Notes: generated by a model not told the origin, from the letters alone. A stretch of 64,000 nucleotides of DNA from Spirochaetae bacterium HGW-Spirochaetae-4 (GCA_002839335.1 PGXU01000007.1:1-64000); one strand, 5' to 3'; positions 43,789-52,456 are shown, counted from the stretch's first letter. Translations and numbers: made by a program.

Positions 43789-44160
43789 ATGCGTGAATCC
43801 GGTGAGGATTATCTGGAAGCTGTATTGGAGCTTGAGCAGGAACATGGTTCGGTCCGGTTGACCGATGTCGCATTGAAGATCGGTGTGACCAAGCCGAGTG
43901 TGAGCCGGGCCATGAAGATTCTCCAGGCGGACGGATATATCCACCAGGAAACCTATGGAACCATCGAGTTGACTGCGAAGGGTAGGTTGAAAGCCTCCCA
44001 GGTATACAGCCGGCATAAGACTTTGACTACTTTTCTGGGTGATGTCTTGGGATTGGATCCGGTTACCGCCGAGGCGGATGCTTGCCGCATGGAGCATATC
44101 CTGAGTGCTGAGACCATGGAGCACCTCGCGGCGTTCGTTGAAGAGCACAAACAAAAATAG
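43789..44160 (+). CDS. DtxR/MntR-like metal-dependent transcriptional regulator, short form
   Basis: A 123-residue winged-helix regulator of the DtxR/MntR type. ESGEDYLEAVLELEQEHGSVRLTDVALKIGVTKPSVSRAMKIL is the usual N-terminal helix-turn-helix; given in parts, DYLEAVLEL opens it and TKPSVSRAMK is the recognition helix. The dimer and metal domain follows, with RHKTLTTFLGDVLGL and DACRMEHILS matching the H-x-x-x-x-x-F and CRMEH ligands of MntR. There is no C-terminal SH3-like FeoA domain, as in MntR. The ATG at 43789 has GGAGG five bases upstream. It probably represses metal uptake genes in response to Mn or Fe. Confidence 0.85.
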   Translation: MRESGEDYLEAVLELEQEHGSVRLTDVALKIGVTKPSVSRAMKILQADGYIHQETYGTIELTAKGRLKASQVYSRHKTLTTFLGDVLGLDPVTAEADACRMEHILSAETMEHLAAFVEEHKQK

Positions 44161-44246
44161 TCGAACAATAACAAAATAGTTGCATTGCATCCTCTGCCGC
44201 CACACCTCAGAATAGAGATATAGAAACACTATGCGGAGGTAGTGAA

Positions 44247-45542
44247 ATGAAAAAGAGTGTATTGATTTGTGTCGCTCTCATGCTGCTGGTAGCACCTTTG
44301 TTCGCACAAGGCGCACAAGAAGAGCAGGGACCGATTGTTTTGAAGTATTGGACCCACGAGGATCCGAACAGGACGAGGATCGAGGAACGCTATATCCAGG
44401 AGTTCCAGGCCGCCAACCCGAATATCACCATCGAAAGGACCACCCAGGCTTCGACAAAGATGATCGAATTGGTACAGACTGCATTTGCAGCCAATTCGGG
44501 CCCGGATATATTCAACCTCTCGATTGAAGACGAATACCAGTATATCGCCAATGGGCGTGTGGCTCCTGTGAATCCGCAAGCTGCGGGTTACAAGGACATG
44601 AAGGCTGTTGTCGACACCTACGCCGACGGTATCCTCGACCCCGTTACTGTCGATGGCAAAGCCTACGGTCTTCCGTTGGAACTCACCAACTGGACCATCT
44701 TCATCAACAAGAGTGTATTCCGTTCGGCAGGACTCGATCCTGAAAAGGATTACCCCAAGACTTGGGAAGAGATGGCCGACATTTCCGAGAAACTGGTCAT
44801 TCGCGATGGCGATATCCTCGTTCGTCGTGGATTCGACTTCCGCTACCCGTACTATTTGGTCGCAATGTTGCCGATGGTCGAGCAGTTGGGAGGACAGTTG
44901 ATCGGTGACGACGGAAAAACCGCTATCGTCGGTGAGGAAGCTTGGCTCAAGTTCCTGACCTATATGCAGCAGTGGGGACCCAGTGGTCGCAATCTCGGTT
45001 CACCAACCTACAAGAATGCCCGCTCCCTGTTCAACAAGAACAACAACGACATCGCCATGGCCAACACCGGTTTGTACCAGATCGGCAGAATCAAAGCCGA
45101 CAACCAGGCTTTCTATGACAGCAAGGAATGGATGATCGTACCGTTCCCGGTATTCGAGGACGCAGTCAAGGATGTCGCGGCTTCCTACTACGGGCACTAT
45201 CTCATGGTCAATGCCCAGAGCAACAAAGCGACCCAGGATGCGGCTTGGAAATTCATTGCCTATATGCTCAGCCATGCGGAGGAGTATTTGAAGGAAGTCA
45301 GTCTCGTACAGCCTACCAAAGCCTTGTTGAATTCCGAGACCTACAAGAATATTCCCTATTCCGATGTCTTCACCAAGGACATGGATCGTGGACATATTGT
45401 GTATTACGGAGCTGCGAGCGCAGAATTCCAGACACTGATCCGCAGTGCGGTCGAGTCTGTCATGCTCTCCGGGGAGACTCCTGAGAAGGCGCTTGCCACA
45501 CTCAAGCGTGCCGCCCAGGAACTGTTGGACGAGCAACTCTAG
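44247..45542 (+). CDS. Sugar ABC transporter periplasmic binding protein
   Basis: A 431-residue extracytoplasmic binding protein of the SBP_bac_1 (carbohydrate uptake CUT1) family. Residues 1-22 are a signal peptide with likely cleavage after LFA; no lipobox cysteine is seen. KYWTHEDPNRTRIEERYIQEF and DIFNLSIEDEYQYIANGRVAP are typical openings, with NWTIFINKSVFRSAGLDP and ETPEKALATLKRAAQELLDEQL near the end. AGGAGG-like GGAGGT lies upstream. It begins an operon with two permeases and a HAD phosphatase. No ATPase gene is nearby. The sugar is unknown. Confidence 0.92.
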   Translation: MKKSVLICVALMLLVAPLFAQGAQEEQGPIVLKYWTHEDPNRTRIEERYIQEFQAANPNITIERTTQASTKMIELVQTAFAANSGPDIFNLSIEDEYQYIANGRVAPVNPQAAGYKDMKAVVDTYADGILDPVTVDGKAYGLPLELTNWTIFINKSVFRSAGLDPEKDYPKTWEEMADISEKLVIRDGDILVRRGFDFRYPYYLVAMLPMVEQLGGQLIGDDGKTAIVGEEAWLKFLTYMQQWGPSGRNLGSPTYKNARSLFNKNNNDIAMANTGLYQIGRIKADNQAFYDSKEWMIVPFPVFEDAVKDVAASYYGHYLMVNAQSNKATQDAAWKFIAYMLSHAEEYLKEVSLVQPTKALLNSETYKNIPYSDVFTKDMDRGHIVYYGAASAEFQTLIRSAVESVMLSGETPEKALATLKRAAQELLDEQL

Positions 45543-45558
45543 GACTATCGATATCTTG

Positions 45559-45590
45559 CGAAGACCGGAGTCCCGCCGCTTCGGTCTTCG
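45559..45590 (+). other. Stem-loop between binding-protein and permease genes
   Basis: CGAAGACCG-type halves (45559-45567 and 45582-45590) pair over 9 bp around a 14-base loop, with no U tract. Such hairpins after a binding-protein gene often protect the upstream mRNA and lower expression of the permeases. That role is inferred from position. Confidence 0.6.
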
Positions 45591-45619
45591 ATTGTATCCA
45601 GTATGGAAAGGGAACCTGT

Positions 45620-46531
45620 ATGAAACGAAAATATATCGGAATAGAGCGCAAGGAAGCCCGCTGGGGATTCGCATTCACTGTCCCGGCCATACTCTTCTTC
45701 TCAGTATTCAGTTTCTATCCAATTCTGAATGCCCTGTATACGAGCATGTTCGATAAACGGGTCCTATCCCTGTTGCCTCCTGATTTCATGGGTCTTGGCA
45801 ACTACACCTACATATTCACCTCACCCGATTTCTGGAATTCAATCCGAGCGACGTTCGTGTTCACCTTGGGAACCTTCATCCCCATCGTCATCTTCTCGTT
45901 GATGGTCGCGACATTCATGGTGAATTTGAAGAGCAAACAGGCCAGAGGCTTCTTTCAGATAGCCTTTTACACGCCTGCCGTAATCTCATCCGTGGTCGCC
46001 GCCGCAATCTGGCTCTTGATATTCGATCCCCGCGGGTTGGGTAACCAATGGGTGAACGCATTGCTGAACACTCCGGGAGTCGACCAGAAATGGTTGGCTG
46101 ACAAGACCATGGTCCAGGTCTCCACCATGATCGTATACTTCTGGAAGTACATCGGCTATTTCGTCATCCTGTTCATTACCGGGCTTTCGGCGATCCCTCC
46201 CGCCATCTATGAGGCGGCGACTATCGACGGCTCGTCGAAGTGGCAGGCCTTCTGGCGGATAACCCTGCCGTTGTTGAAGCCGACAGTGGTGTTGGTTTCG
46301 ATCATGGCCATGCTGCAATGCCTCAAGACCTTCAGTACGCAGTACCTCTTCGTTCAGGGTGGAGCACCTCGGGCACCGATCAATGTCATTACACTGAATA
46401 TCTACACCACCGGTATCCGCAACCAGCGAATCGGTCGTGCGAGTGCCATGAGTATCGTGCTGTTCCTTATCATGCTCATCTTTACCTGGCTGCAATTCAG
46501 GTTCTCGAAGAGTGAAGAAGTGGAATACTAG
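45620..46531 (+). CDS. Sugar ABC transporter permease (first)
   Basis: A 303-residue membrane permease of the MalF/UgpA type. The six-helix core begins at about residue 15 (FAFTVPAILFFSVFSFYP). The cytoplasmic coupling loop is EAATIDGSSKWQAFWRITLPLL, the classic EAA motif. It precedes the second permease by 9 bases and follows the intergenic stem-loop. The two permeases form the channel fed by the upstream binding protein. A shared ATPase such as an MsiK/UgpC homologue must be encoded elsewhere. Confidence 0.93.
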   Translation: MKRKYIGIERKEARWGFAFTVPAILFFSVFSFYPILNALYTSMFDKRVLSLLPPDFMGLGNYTYIFTSPDFWNSIRATFVFTLGTFIPIVIFSLMVATFMVNLKSKQARGFFQIAFYTPAVISSVVAAAIWLLIFDPRGLGNQWVNALLNTPGVDQKWLADKTMVQVSTMIVYFWKYIGYFVILFITGLSAIPPAIYEAATIDGSSKWQAFWRITLPLLKPTVVLVSIMAMLQCLKTFSTQYLFVQGGAPRAPINVITLNIYTTGIRNQRIGRASAMSIVLFLIMLIFTWLQFRFSKSEEVEY

Positions 46532-46540
46532 GAGGACAGT

Positions 46541-47392
46541 ATGGAAATTTCAATCAAACGTATTCCATGGGCAAGCATATTCATTTGGACAGCTCTCATC
46601 CTGGTGTTCGTATTCACGGTTATGCCATTGGCTTTCATGCTCACCAGCTCGTTCATGACCAGCCGGCAGATTGTCCGCATGCCGTTCAGTTGGATTCCCG
46701 AGACCTTCCATTACGACAACTATATCAAGGCCCTCCAAGGTAATGACGGGTCCTGGATATTCCCACGGAATGTGTTCAATTCATTGTTCGTCTCGATTAC
46801 TGTGGCGATAACGACGATCCTGATCGCCTCGATCACCGGATATGGTATCGCAAAGTTCAACTTCAGGGGCAGGAACCTGATCTTCATGATGATCATGGCA
46901 ACCATGATGATTCCTTTCGAAGCGATTATGATTCCCCTGTATATGGTCGCAACCGGTCTGAGGATGCAGGACACGTATGCCGGGCTCATCGTGCCATTCC
47001 TTGTCAGCGCATTCGGTGTGTTCCAGATGCGCCAGTACCTCACCACCTTCCCTTCGGAATACCTGGACGCTTCCCGTGTCGACGGATTGGGCGAGTTCGG
47101 AATCTTCTGGAGAATCGTGTTCCCCAACTGTGCACCGGTTATCGCGACTCTCGGGATCCTCTCCTTCAGGGGCCAATGGGACAACCTGTTGTGGCCGCTG
47201 CTGGTGACCCAGTCCGAGAAGATGAAGACGATTCCCTTGTACATCTCCAAGTTCGCCGAGGAGAAGTTGACGGACGAAGGAGCCATGATGGCTGTCGCAG
47301 TGATAGCCAGCTTACCGATGTTCATCATGTTCGGTGCACTCTCGAAATACTTCATTGGTGGCTCTGCGGTCTACGAGTCACGAAAAGGCTGA
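46541..47392 (+). CDS. Sugar ABC transporter permease (second)
   Basis: A 283-residue membrane permease of the MalG/UgpE type. Its first helix is FIWTALILVFVFTVMPLAFML. The EAA loop reads EYLDASRVDGLGEFGIFWRIVFP. MIPFEAIMIPLYMVATGLRMQDTYAGLIVPF is a standard family stretch, here quoted in its parts (MIPFEAIMIPLYMV and DTYAGLIVPF). It is preceded by AGGAGGACAG and overlaps nothing; the HAD gene begins five bases after its stop. Confidence 0.93.
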   Translation: MEISIKRIPWASIFIWTALILVFVFTVMPLAFMLTSSFMTSRQIVRMPFSWIPETFHYDNYIKALQGNDGSWIFPRNVFNSLFVSITVAITTILIASITGYGIAKFNFRGRNLIFMMIMATMMIPFEAIMIPLYMVATGLRMQDTYAGLIVPFLVSAFGVFQMRQYLTTFPSEYLDASRVDGLGEFGIFWRIVFPNCAPVIATLGILSFRGQWDNLLWPLLVTQSEKMKTIPLYISKFAEEKLTDEGAMMAVAVIASLPMFIMFGALSKYFIGGSAVYESRKG

Positions 47393-47396
47393 ACAC

Positions 47397-47990
47397 ATGC
47401 GACACCCTCTTGATTACGATCTCTACATCTTCGATATGGGCAACGTGGTTATACGCGATATCACAACCCTGGAAGCGATTGCCCGGCACTATGGGTTCGA
47501 CTTCGACGAATTGCATGACGATTATTCCCACTATGCATTCCCCCTGATGGACGGCACCATCGATTCGGCGCTGTACTGGAAACATGTCGAGCACCAGTTG
47601 GGGATCCGGGTTTCCGGTGATCCCCTCGTCGAGTTTTTCCGTCCGCGCTGGAACCCTCCTGTGGTGGGAATCCTGGAAGCGCTCAGGGCGAAGGGCAAGC
47701 GGGTGGTGTGTGGATCGAACACCTATGCACCACATTGGGAATGGTTGCGCCAGCATGGGTTTTTGCACGTGTTCGACGCCTTGTACGCATCCCATGAAAT
47801 GGGAATCTCGAAACCATCGAAACGGTTCTTTACCCATATTCTCGAGAAGGAACAGGTTGCGGTACCAAACGTATTCTTCGTAGACGACTACGAGGAGAAT
47901 ATCGTGGCAGCCAAAGCTATCGGTATCGATTCCTACCAGTATTCCTTCGACGAGGGGCTGCCGAACTATTTTTCCGCCATCTTCACCTAA
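47397..47990 (+). CDS. HAD-family hydrolase (YihX/glucose-1-phosphatase-like)
   Basis: A 197-residue HAD subfamily IA phosphatase. The nucleophile loop is LYIFDMGNV, in which Asp is followed by Met-Gly-Asn, as in the YihX-like group rather than the usual D-x-D. VVCGSNTYAPHW is motif II and FFVDDYEENIVAAKAIG is the metal-binding motif. A cap region with MDGTIDSALYWKHVEHQLGI covers the site. It is the last gene of the sugar-uptake operon, so a sugar phosphate substrate is likely, though not shown. The start was chosen where the family begins; AAAAGG is upstream. Confidence 0.82.
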   Translation: MRHPLDYDLYIFDMGNVVIRDITTLEAIARHYGFDFDELHDDYSHYAFPLMDGTIDSALYWKHVEHQLGIRVSGDPLVEFFRPRWNPPVVGILEALRAKGKRVVCGSNTYAPHWEWLRQHGFLHVFDALYASHEMGISKPSKRFFTHILEKEQVAVPNVFFVDDYEENIVAAKAIGIDSYQYSFDEGLPNYFSAIFT

Positions 47991-48064
47991 TCTTTATCCA
48001 ATCATGATACTCCGCTTATGCACCCGGTGTAGGCTGGGTCATCTTGTGAAGGAAGGGGTTTCCC

Positions 48065-48919
48065 ATGAAACGGAAAAAAACGGGAACGCAGAGGATTCGG
48101 CTTGCTGTCCAAATCCTGTTCTTTGTAGTAGTGGCATTGGTTTCTGTCGCGCACACGCTTGAAGAACAGGGTGTGACGTTGCCTTTTGTGCAGGGAGCGA
48201 GTCTCCATGCGATTTGTCCATTCGGAGGGGTGGTGACGCTCTACCGATTGGTTACCGATGGTACCTATGTGCAGAAGATCCATGAATCGGCAGTATGGCT
48301 GTTGGGACTCGTTGCCATCACGACGTTGGCGCTCGGCCCGGTCTTCTGCGGTTGGGTATGTCCATTCGGATCCTTCCAGGAGTGGTTGGGCAAACTGGGC
48401 AAGAAGATCTTCAAGCGACGCTACAACACCTTTGTGCCGTCGGCTGTCGACAGGATACTTCGATACCTGCGCTATGTCGTGTTGATATGGGTGGTGGTCA
48501 TGACGGCCGTTACCGCAACGCTGGTGTTCTCCGACTATGATCCGTACTACGCTTTGTTCAACTTCTACACAGGCGAGGTTGCCGTCACCGGTTTTGTCGC
48601 GCTGGCCTTGGTCATGGTGCTTTCCCTGTTCGTGGAGCGTCCGTTCTGCAAATATGCCTGTCCGTATGGAGCGGTCCTTGGACTGGGGAATCTGCTCAGG
48701 GTCTTCAAACTGCGCCGCAATTCGATCACGTGCATAGATTGCCAGGCGTGTGACAAGGCCTGCCCCATGAATATCACCGTCAGTACTGCCTCTGTGGTCA
48801 ACGACCACCAATGCATCAGCTGTCTGAAATGTACGAGCGATTCGGCGTGTCCCATTCCGTCTACGGTCGAGTTCAATACCCATCGTCTGGAAAACGATAC
48901 CCAGGAGGTGGCAAAATGA
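48065..48919 (+). CDS. Membrane 4Fe-4S protein (NapH/YccM-like)
   Basis: A 284-residue membrane protein with about four or five helices and cytoplasmic iron-sulfur motifs. Two conserved CxxxCP loops at the membrane are FCGWVCPFGSFQEW and FCKYACPYGAVLG. The C-terminal ferredoxin part has CIDCQACDKACPMNI and CISCLKCTSDSACPIP, two four-cysteine clusters. The plan is that of NapH, NosR and YccM proteins, which carry electrons from quinol or flavin across or along the membrane. The ATG of the next gene overlaps its stop (ATGA). No nitrate reductase or other terminal reductase is near, so the electron acceptor is unknown. Confidence 0.88.
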   Translation: MKRKKTGTQRIRLAVQILFFVVVALVSVAHTLEEQGVTLPFVQGASLHAICPFGGVVTLYRLVTDGTYVQKIHESAVWLLGLVAITTLALGPVFCGWVCPFGSFQEWLGKLGKKIFKRRYNTFVPSAVDRILRYLRYVVLIWVVVMTAVTATLVFSDYDPYYALFNFYTGEVAVTGFVALALVMVLSLFVERPFCKYACPYGAVLGLGNLLRVFKLRRNSITCIDCQACDKACPMNITVSTASVVNDHQCISCLKCTSDSACPIPSTVEFNTHRLENDTQEVAK

Positions 48920-49659
48920 AGATTGGAGCAAAAGGTATTGCAGCCAGTGCTGTCGTGACCATTCTCGGTGGTGTTGTGCTTCTCATGGCCCTCGGTTCAT
49001 GGCAGACCGAGAGCGAGAAGATTCCTGTGAAGTTCTCGACCGGTGAGTTCGCGGGAATGGCGAATCCTGAGGATATCAGGGGTTCGTATAGTTTTGCCGA
49101 TGTGGAGAAGAACTTTCCTATCACAGCCGATACCCTTGCCGCCGCATTCGCCTTGGATGTGACGGTGAAACCTGCGCAAGATTATCTGGCCAAGGATTTG
49201 GAAGCACTCTATGGCGAGGTTGCCGATGGTGCGGGAGAGGTTGGTACGGACAGTCTCAAATGGTTCGTATCATTGTTCACGGGCTTGCCCTTCACTCCCG
49301 GTGAAGACACCTATGTACCACGGACAGTTATAGAGGTCCTGAGGGATTCCGGCAAGGTTGTGGATGCCGACACCTTGGCACAGTTGGAAGCCAAGTCCGT
49401 CGAGCCGCTTGTACCTGGGATTGTGCCCGATGTTGTCGATACGCATGTGGAAAGTACTACAGAACGCGTCATCAAGGGCAATACCACCTATGCCGATGTG
49501 ATTACCTGGGGTGTGACGCAAGCGGAGATAGAAGCGGTCCTGGGAGTTCCATTGAAGAGCAAGACGGACAAGATCCGAGACCATCTGCTTGCCAACAACC
49601 TGGAGTTTTCGGTGGTGAAAACCCAATTGCAAGCATTGGTGGATGCCTCAGCTCCTTGA
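48916..49659 (+). CDS. Exported protein with duplicated IxG-x-YADV repeat, partner of the membrane Fe-S protein
   Basis: A 247-residue protein with an N-terminal membrane anchor or uncleaved signal (IAASAVVTILGGVVLLMAL). The remainder should face the periplasm. It has two related segments: DIRGSYSFADVEKNFPITAD near 55-75, and VIKGNTTYADVITWGVTQAE near 187-207; both have I-[RK]-G-x-x-[ST]-[FY]-ADV and then a helix. It is translationally coupled to the Fe-S gene (ATGA), so the two likely form a complex in which this part sits on the outside. GGAGGTG lies upstream of the ATG. I do not recognise a named family. The 3' end overlaps the convergent response regulator by 12 bases. Confidence 0.72.
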   Translation: MKIGAKGIAASAVVTILGGVVLLMALGSWQTESEKIPVKFSTGEFAGMANPEDIRGSYSFADVEKNFPITADTLAAAFALDVTVKPAQDYLAKDLEALYGEVADGAGEVGTDSLKWFVSLFTGLPFTPGEDTYVPRTVIEVLRDSGKVVDADTLAQLEAKSVEPLVPGIVPDVVDTHVESTTERVIKGNTTYADVITWGVTQAEIEAVLGVPLKSKTDKIRDHLLANNLEFSVVKTQLQALVDASAP

Positions 49660-50415
49660 GAGGGTGGTATCGCGGAACTGTGAAGGGGTCATGCCGATAA
49701 ACCGTCGGAAGACCTTGGTGAAATAGCCCGGTGTCGGAAACCCGCACCGGGTGCATACCATGGTGATGTTCATGCGGGGATCCTTCAGCAGATCGATGGC
49801 CCTGTTCACCCGCCATGCATTCAGATACTGCAGGAAATTGATGCCGGTCTGTTCCTTGAAGAGCCGGCTCAAGTGGCCTTCCGAAACATGGAGCAACGCA
49901 GCGGTCTCCTGCAGGCCGATACACTTGTGGTACGTGTCGGAGACGATACGGATCGCACTGTTCACTATATGGTTGTCCACATGCATCGGCAGGGCGATCG
50001 CGGCATCGTCCGACCGGCTTTTGCCCAACTTGGCCATCTCCTCCTCCTCATCATGCAGTTTCCGCACAAGCGAGGCGAGGGCATCCTCCAATTCCGAATC
50101 GTCGAAGGGTTTGAGCAGGTAATCGAACACTCCCAACTTTATGGCGCTGCGCATATAGGAGAAGTCGCTGTGTCCGCTTAAAATAATAGCGTGGTCCACG
50201 GAACAATCGGCAAGCATCTTCAGTCCGTCTTGTCCAGGGAGTCGGATATCCGTGATTACGATATCGGGATTCAATTGACGGATCATGTCCATTCCGGACA
50301 ATCCGTCCGAGGCACTGCCCACGACGGTCAGACCAAGGTTCTCCCACGGCGTGCTTTGTTCGATTTCACTTCTGATAAGGTCTTCGTCTTCCACTATTAT
50401 CACGGTAAAAGCCAT
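49648..50415 (-). CDS. YesN-type response regulator with AraC-family output domain
   Basis: A 255-residue two-component regulator. The receiver domain has VEDEDLIR, the phospho-acceptor Asp in DIVITDIRLPG near residue 55, and the signalling Lys in YLLKPFDD. After a linker with charged residues, the C-terminal 100 residues form an AraC-type double helix-turn-helix (ETAALLHVSEGHLSRLFKEQTG and MVCTRCGFPTPGYFTKVFRR), quoted here in parts. It shares the operon with, and starts at, the last base of the histidine-kinase gene. Such pairs usually control sugar or glycan uptake genes; a target is not visible next to it. Confidence 0.92.
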   Translation of the reverse strand: MAFTVIIVEDEDLIRSEIEQSTPWENLGLTVVGSASDGLSGMDMIRQLNPDIVITDIRLPGQDGLKMLADCSVDHAIILSGHSDFSYMRSAIKLGVFDYLLKPFDDSELEDALASLVRKLHDEEEEMAKLGKSRSDDAAIALPMHVDNHIVNSAIRIVSDTYHKCIGLQETAALLHVSEGHLSRLFKEQTGINFLQYLNAWRVNRAIDLLKDPRMNITMVCTRCGFPTPGYFTKVFRRFIGMTPSQFRDTTLSRS

Positions 50416-52178
50416 TATTCAGTCTCCTTGGTGCTGGACGATACATCCTCCAGGGGGATTCGAATGGTTACGATGGTTCCTTCATCCTTCGCCGAATCGA
50501 TGACGAGTCCGGCACCGTCTCCGTATCGTAATTTCAGGCGCCTATGGATATTGTACAATCCGACATGGTTGTGTGACTCCGGTTCGAACAATGTATCATA
50601 CTGCAGGTGGTCGGGAAACCCTATGCCGTTGTCGGCAACGCTGATGACGATGTCCGAGAGGTCCCGATAGGCTTTGATCGTCAACCGCCAGTTCCCTATT
50701 TTCGGTTCCAGTCCATGGATCAGGGCATTTTCCACCAGGGGTTGGATTATGAGTTTCGGGGTCTTGGTCGTCGCGATCGAATCCTCCAACTCAACCACGG
50801 TATTGAGCTTGGCTCCAAATCGGATCTTCTGGATTGTCAAATAGCTGTCCACCAGGGCGAAGCTCTCCTGTAGGGAGGTTTCCGCATCGCGGTTGTCGAT
50901 CGCATTGCGGAGCAATTTCCCCAGCTTCGTGGTTATCAACAGGATATCCTCTTCGTGGTGCAGCTTGGCGATTGCTTTCACCGTATTGAGTGTATTGTAG
51001 AGGAAATGTGGGTTCAGTTGTGCTTCCAATGCCTTGCGCTCGGCTTCCTGCAACTTCGCCTCCTCCTCACGGGTCAAGTCCATGAGGGTGGTGATCTGTT
51101 TGACCATGGTATTGAACGAACGTTCCAGTTGGCTGATTTCCCAGATATCCGATTCTGCCACACGCGTTTCCAAATTTCCTGTCTCTACCTTGTGCATGGA
51201 CCGGGCAAGGCTGTCGATCGGACGAGCTATCGAGCGGCTGAAGAAGTAGGCGAGGACTCCCGCCAGGATAGTGCCCATCGCGAGCACGAGGAGTATCATG
51301 GCCACATAGCCGTCGATATTCCGTTGGTACATGGTGGTGTCGGTTACTCCGGCGAGAAACAATTGGGTGTTGGCGATGGGGATGAGTGATACGATATTGC
51401 TTTCGCTGACATAGCTGCCCGCTTCGAGGGGGAAGGTGATGGAGCCCAATTCGGGGAAATGGGAAAAGTCTCCATGCATATCCATATGGATAAGCGAGTA
51501 TGCCGCATAGTTTTCCGTATCGATAAGCAGCAGGTCCGAGAATCCGAGCCCTCGGGGAAGCGCGCTTATGCTATCCTGGAAAATATCTACGGCCACATAT
51601 CCCAGCACATCCCCCGAATTGTTGCGGACTTTCCGGAGGATATTGAGAAAAACGAACACATTGTTTTGTGTGACATACCTGTTGCGCATGGTTATGGTCG
51701 ATGCCGTATCGACTCCTGCCCTGGACAAGTCGAAGAAGGGATTCGTATCATTACCCTGGTAGCGAAGGTCGTATTGGTCGGGAAACAGATGTGTGGAAAG
51801 TCGGACACGTCCGGTAGCGCTCACGATCGAGGCTGTCGCCAGATAGGTGTCGCCTTTCATGATGGAGAACAGCTGTTCGTAGATCCTGGTCATGCCTTGC
51901 TGCATCGATTGGGGCTCGTCATTCTCCAATACGGCGATGATGTCTTCGTTCGTGCTGATGGTGTAGGCTTTGTGCCTATATCCTTCGATGAGTTGCGTGA
52001 GCCTGAGTGCCGCCCGTTCAAGATTGGTCTCGCTTTGTCCGCTCAGGTTGTTGATGATCGCATGCCGTCCGGTCGTGAGATACGAGAATCCCAGCACGGA
52101 GACGGGTATGAGCATCACCACTAGGAAGAAGAACATGAGGCGTGAGAAAAGGGAGGTGAAGATGGGTGAGCGGCTCAT
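50415..52178 (-). CDS. YesM-type sensor histidine kinase
   Basis: A 587-residue membrane kinase. A first helix lies at about 12-30 (LMFFFLVVMLIPVSVLGF), followed by an extracytoplasmic sensor of roughly 240 residues, a second helix near 285-310 (AMILLVLAMGTILAGVLAYFF) and a HAMP region. The kinase core is of the YesM/LytS class: AQLNPHFLYNTLNTVKAIAK with the phosphorylated His, then the ATP-binding segments VENALIHGLEPK and VADNGIGFP, ending with GIG. GTP-type motifs are absent. AGGGAGGAG precedes the ATG on the minus strand. It feeds the response regulator encoded next to it. Confidence 0.92.
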   Translation of the reverse strand: MSRSPIFTSLFSRLMFFFLVVMLIPVSVLGFSYLTTGRHAIINNLSGQSETNLERAALRLTQLIEGYRHKAYTISTNEDIIAVLENDEPQSMQQGMTRIYEQLFSIMKGDTYLATASIVSATGRVRLSTHLFPDQYDLRYQGNDTNPFFDLSRAGVDTASTITMRNRYVTQNNVFVFLNILRKVRNNSGDVLGYVAVDIFQDSISALPRGLGFSDLLLIDTENYAAYSLIHMDMHGDFSHFPELGSITFPLEAGSYVSESNIVSLIPIANTQLFLAGVTDTTMYQRNIDGYVAMILLVLAMGTILAGVLAYFFSRSIARPIDSLARSMHKVETGNLETRVAESDIWEISQLERSFNTMVKQITTLMDLTREEEAKLQEAERKALEAQLNPHFLYNTLNTVKAIAKLHHEEDILLITTKLGKLLRNAIDNRDAETSLQESFALVDSYLTIQKIRFGAKLNTVVELEDSIATTKTPKLIIQPLVENALIHGLEPKIGNWRLTIKAYRDLSDIVISVADNGIGFPDHLQYDTLFEPESHNHVGLYNIHRRLKLRYGDGAGLVIDSAKDEGTIVTIRIPLEDVSSSTKETE

Positions 52179-52214
52179 AGGGAGGAGTTTACTCTACGAA
52201 TTCCCTTTCGGGAA

Positions 52215-52227
52215 GGTGCCAGGTACC
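52215..52227. repeat. GGTGCC-A-GGTACC element, copy 1
   Basis: Two 6-mers around one base; GGTACC at 52222-52227 is itself palindromic. It lies upstream of the kinase gene and recurs in variant form at 52333-52345, 54375-54387, and perhaps 52447. Confidence 0.4.
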
Positions 52228-52332
52228 GGTTTTTAAATTTGTATACAGTTTCGGGTTTGGAATACCCCGCACCACCATTTGAAGACGATTTTTTCGTACT
52301 GTTTAAGATTTTTGTATACAAAATAGAAATTT

Positions 52333-52345
52333 CGTACCAGGTACC
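52333..52345. repeat. CGTACC-A-GGTACC element, copy 2
   Basis: A near-identical copy of the element at 52215, placed 118 bases further on, with the central base A and the right half GGTACC identical. Both flank the TGTATACA elements of this interval. Confidence 0.4.
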
Positions 52346-52395
52346 ATGTGAATGCATAAAAATTGCATAAATATTGAAGAAAATATTTCAGGGAG

Positions 52396-52422
52396 TTGAC
52401 ATTTTCGGAAGACCTGTATACA
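52396..52422 (+). promoter_or_regulatory. Candidate promoter of the ilv operon
   Basis: TTGACA (52396-52401) and TATACA (52417-52422) are separated by 15 bases, shorter than the usual 17. The -10 overlaps one of three TGTATACA elements of this interval (GTATAC at 52241, 52314 and 52416). It leaves a leader of about 30 bases before the leader peptide. Confidence 0.45.
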
Positions 52423-52456
52423 ACAAGAAGCAATCTTCTTGAATGAGGTGCCAGTC

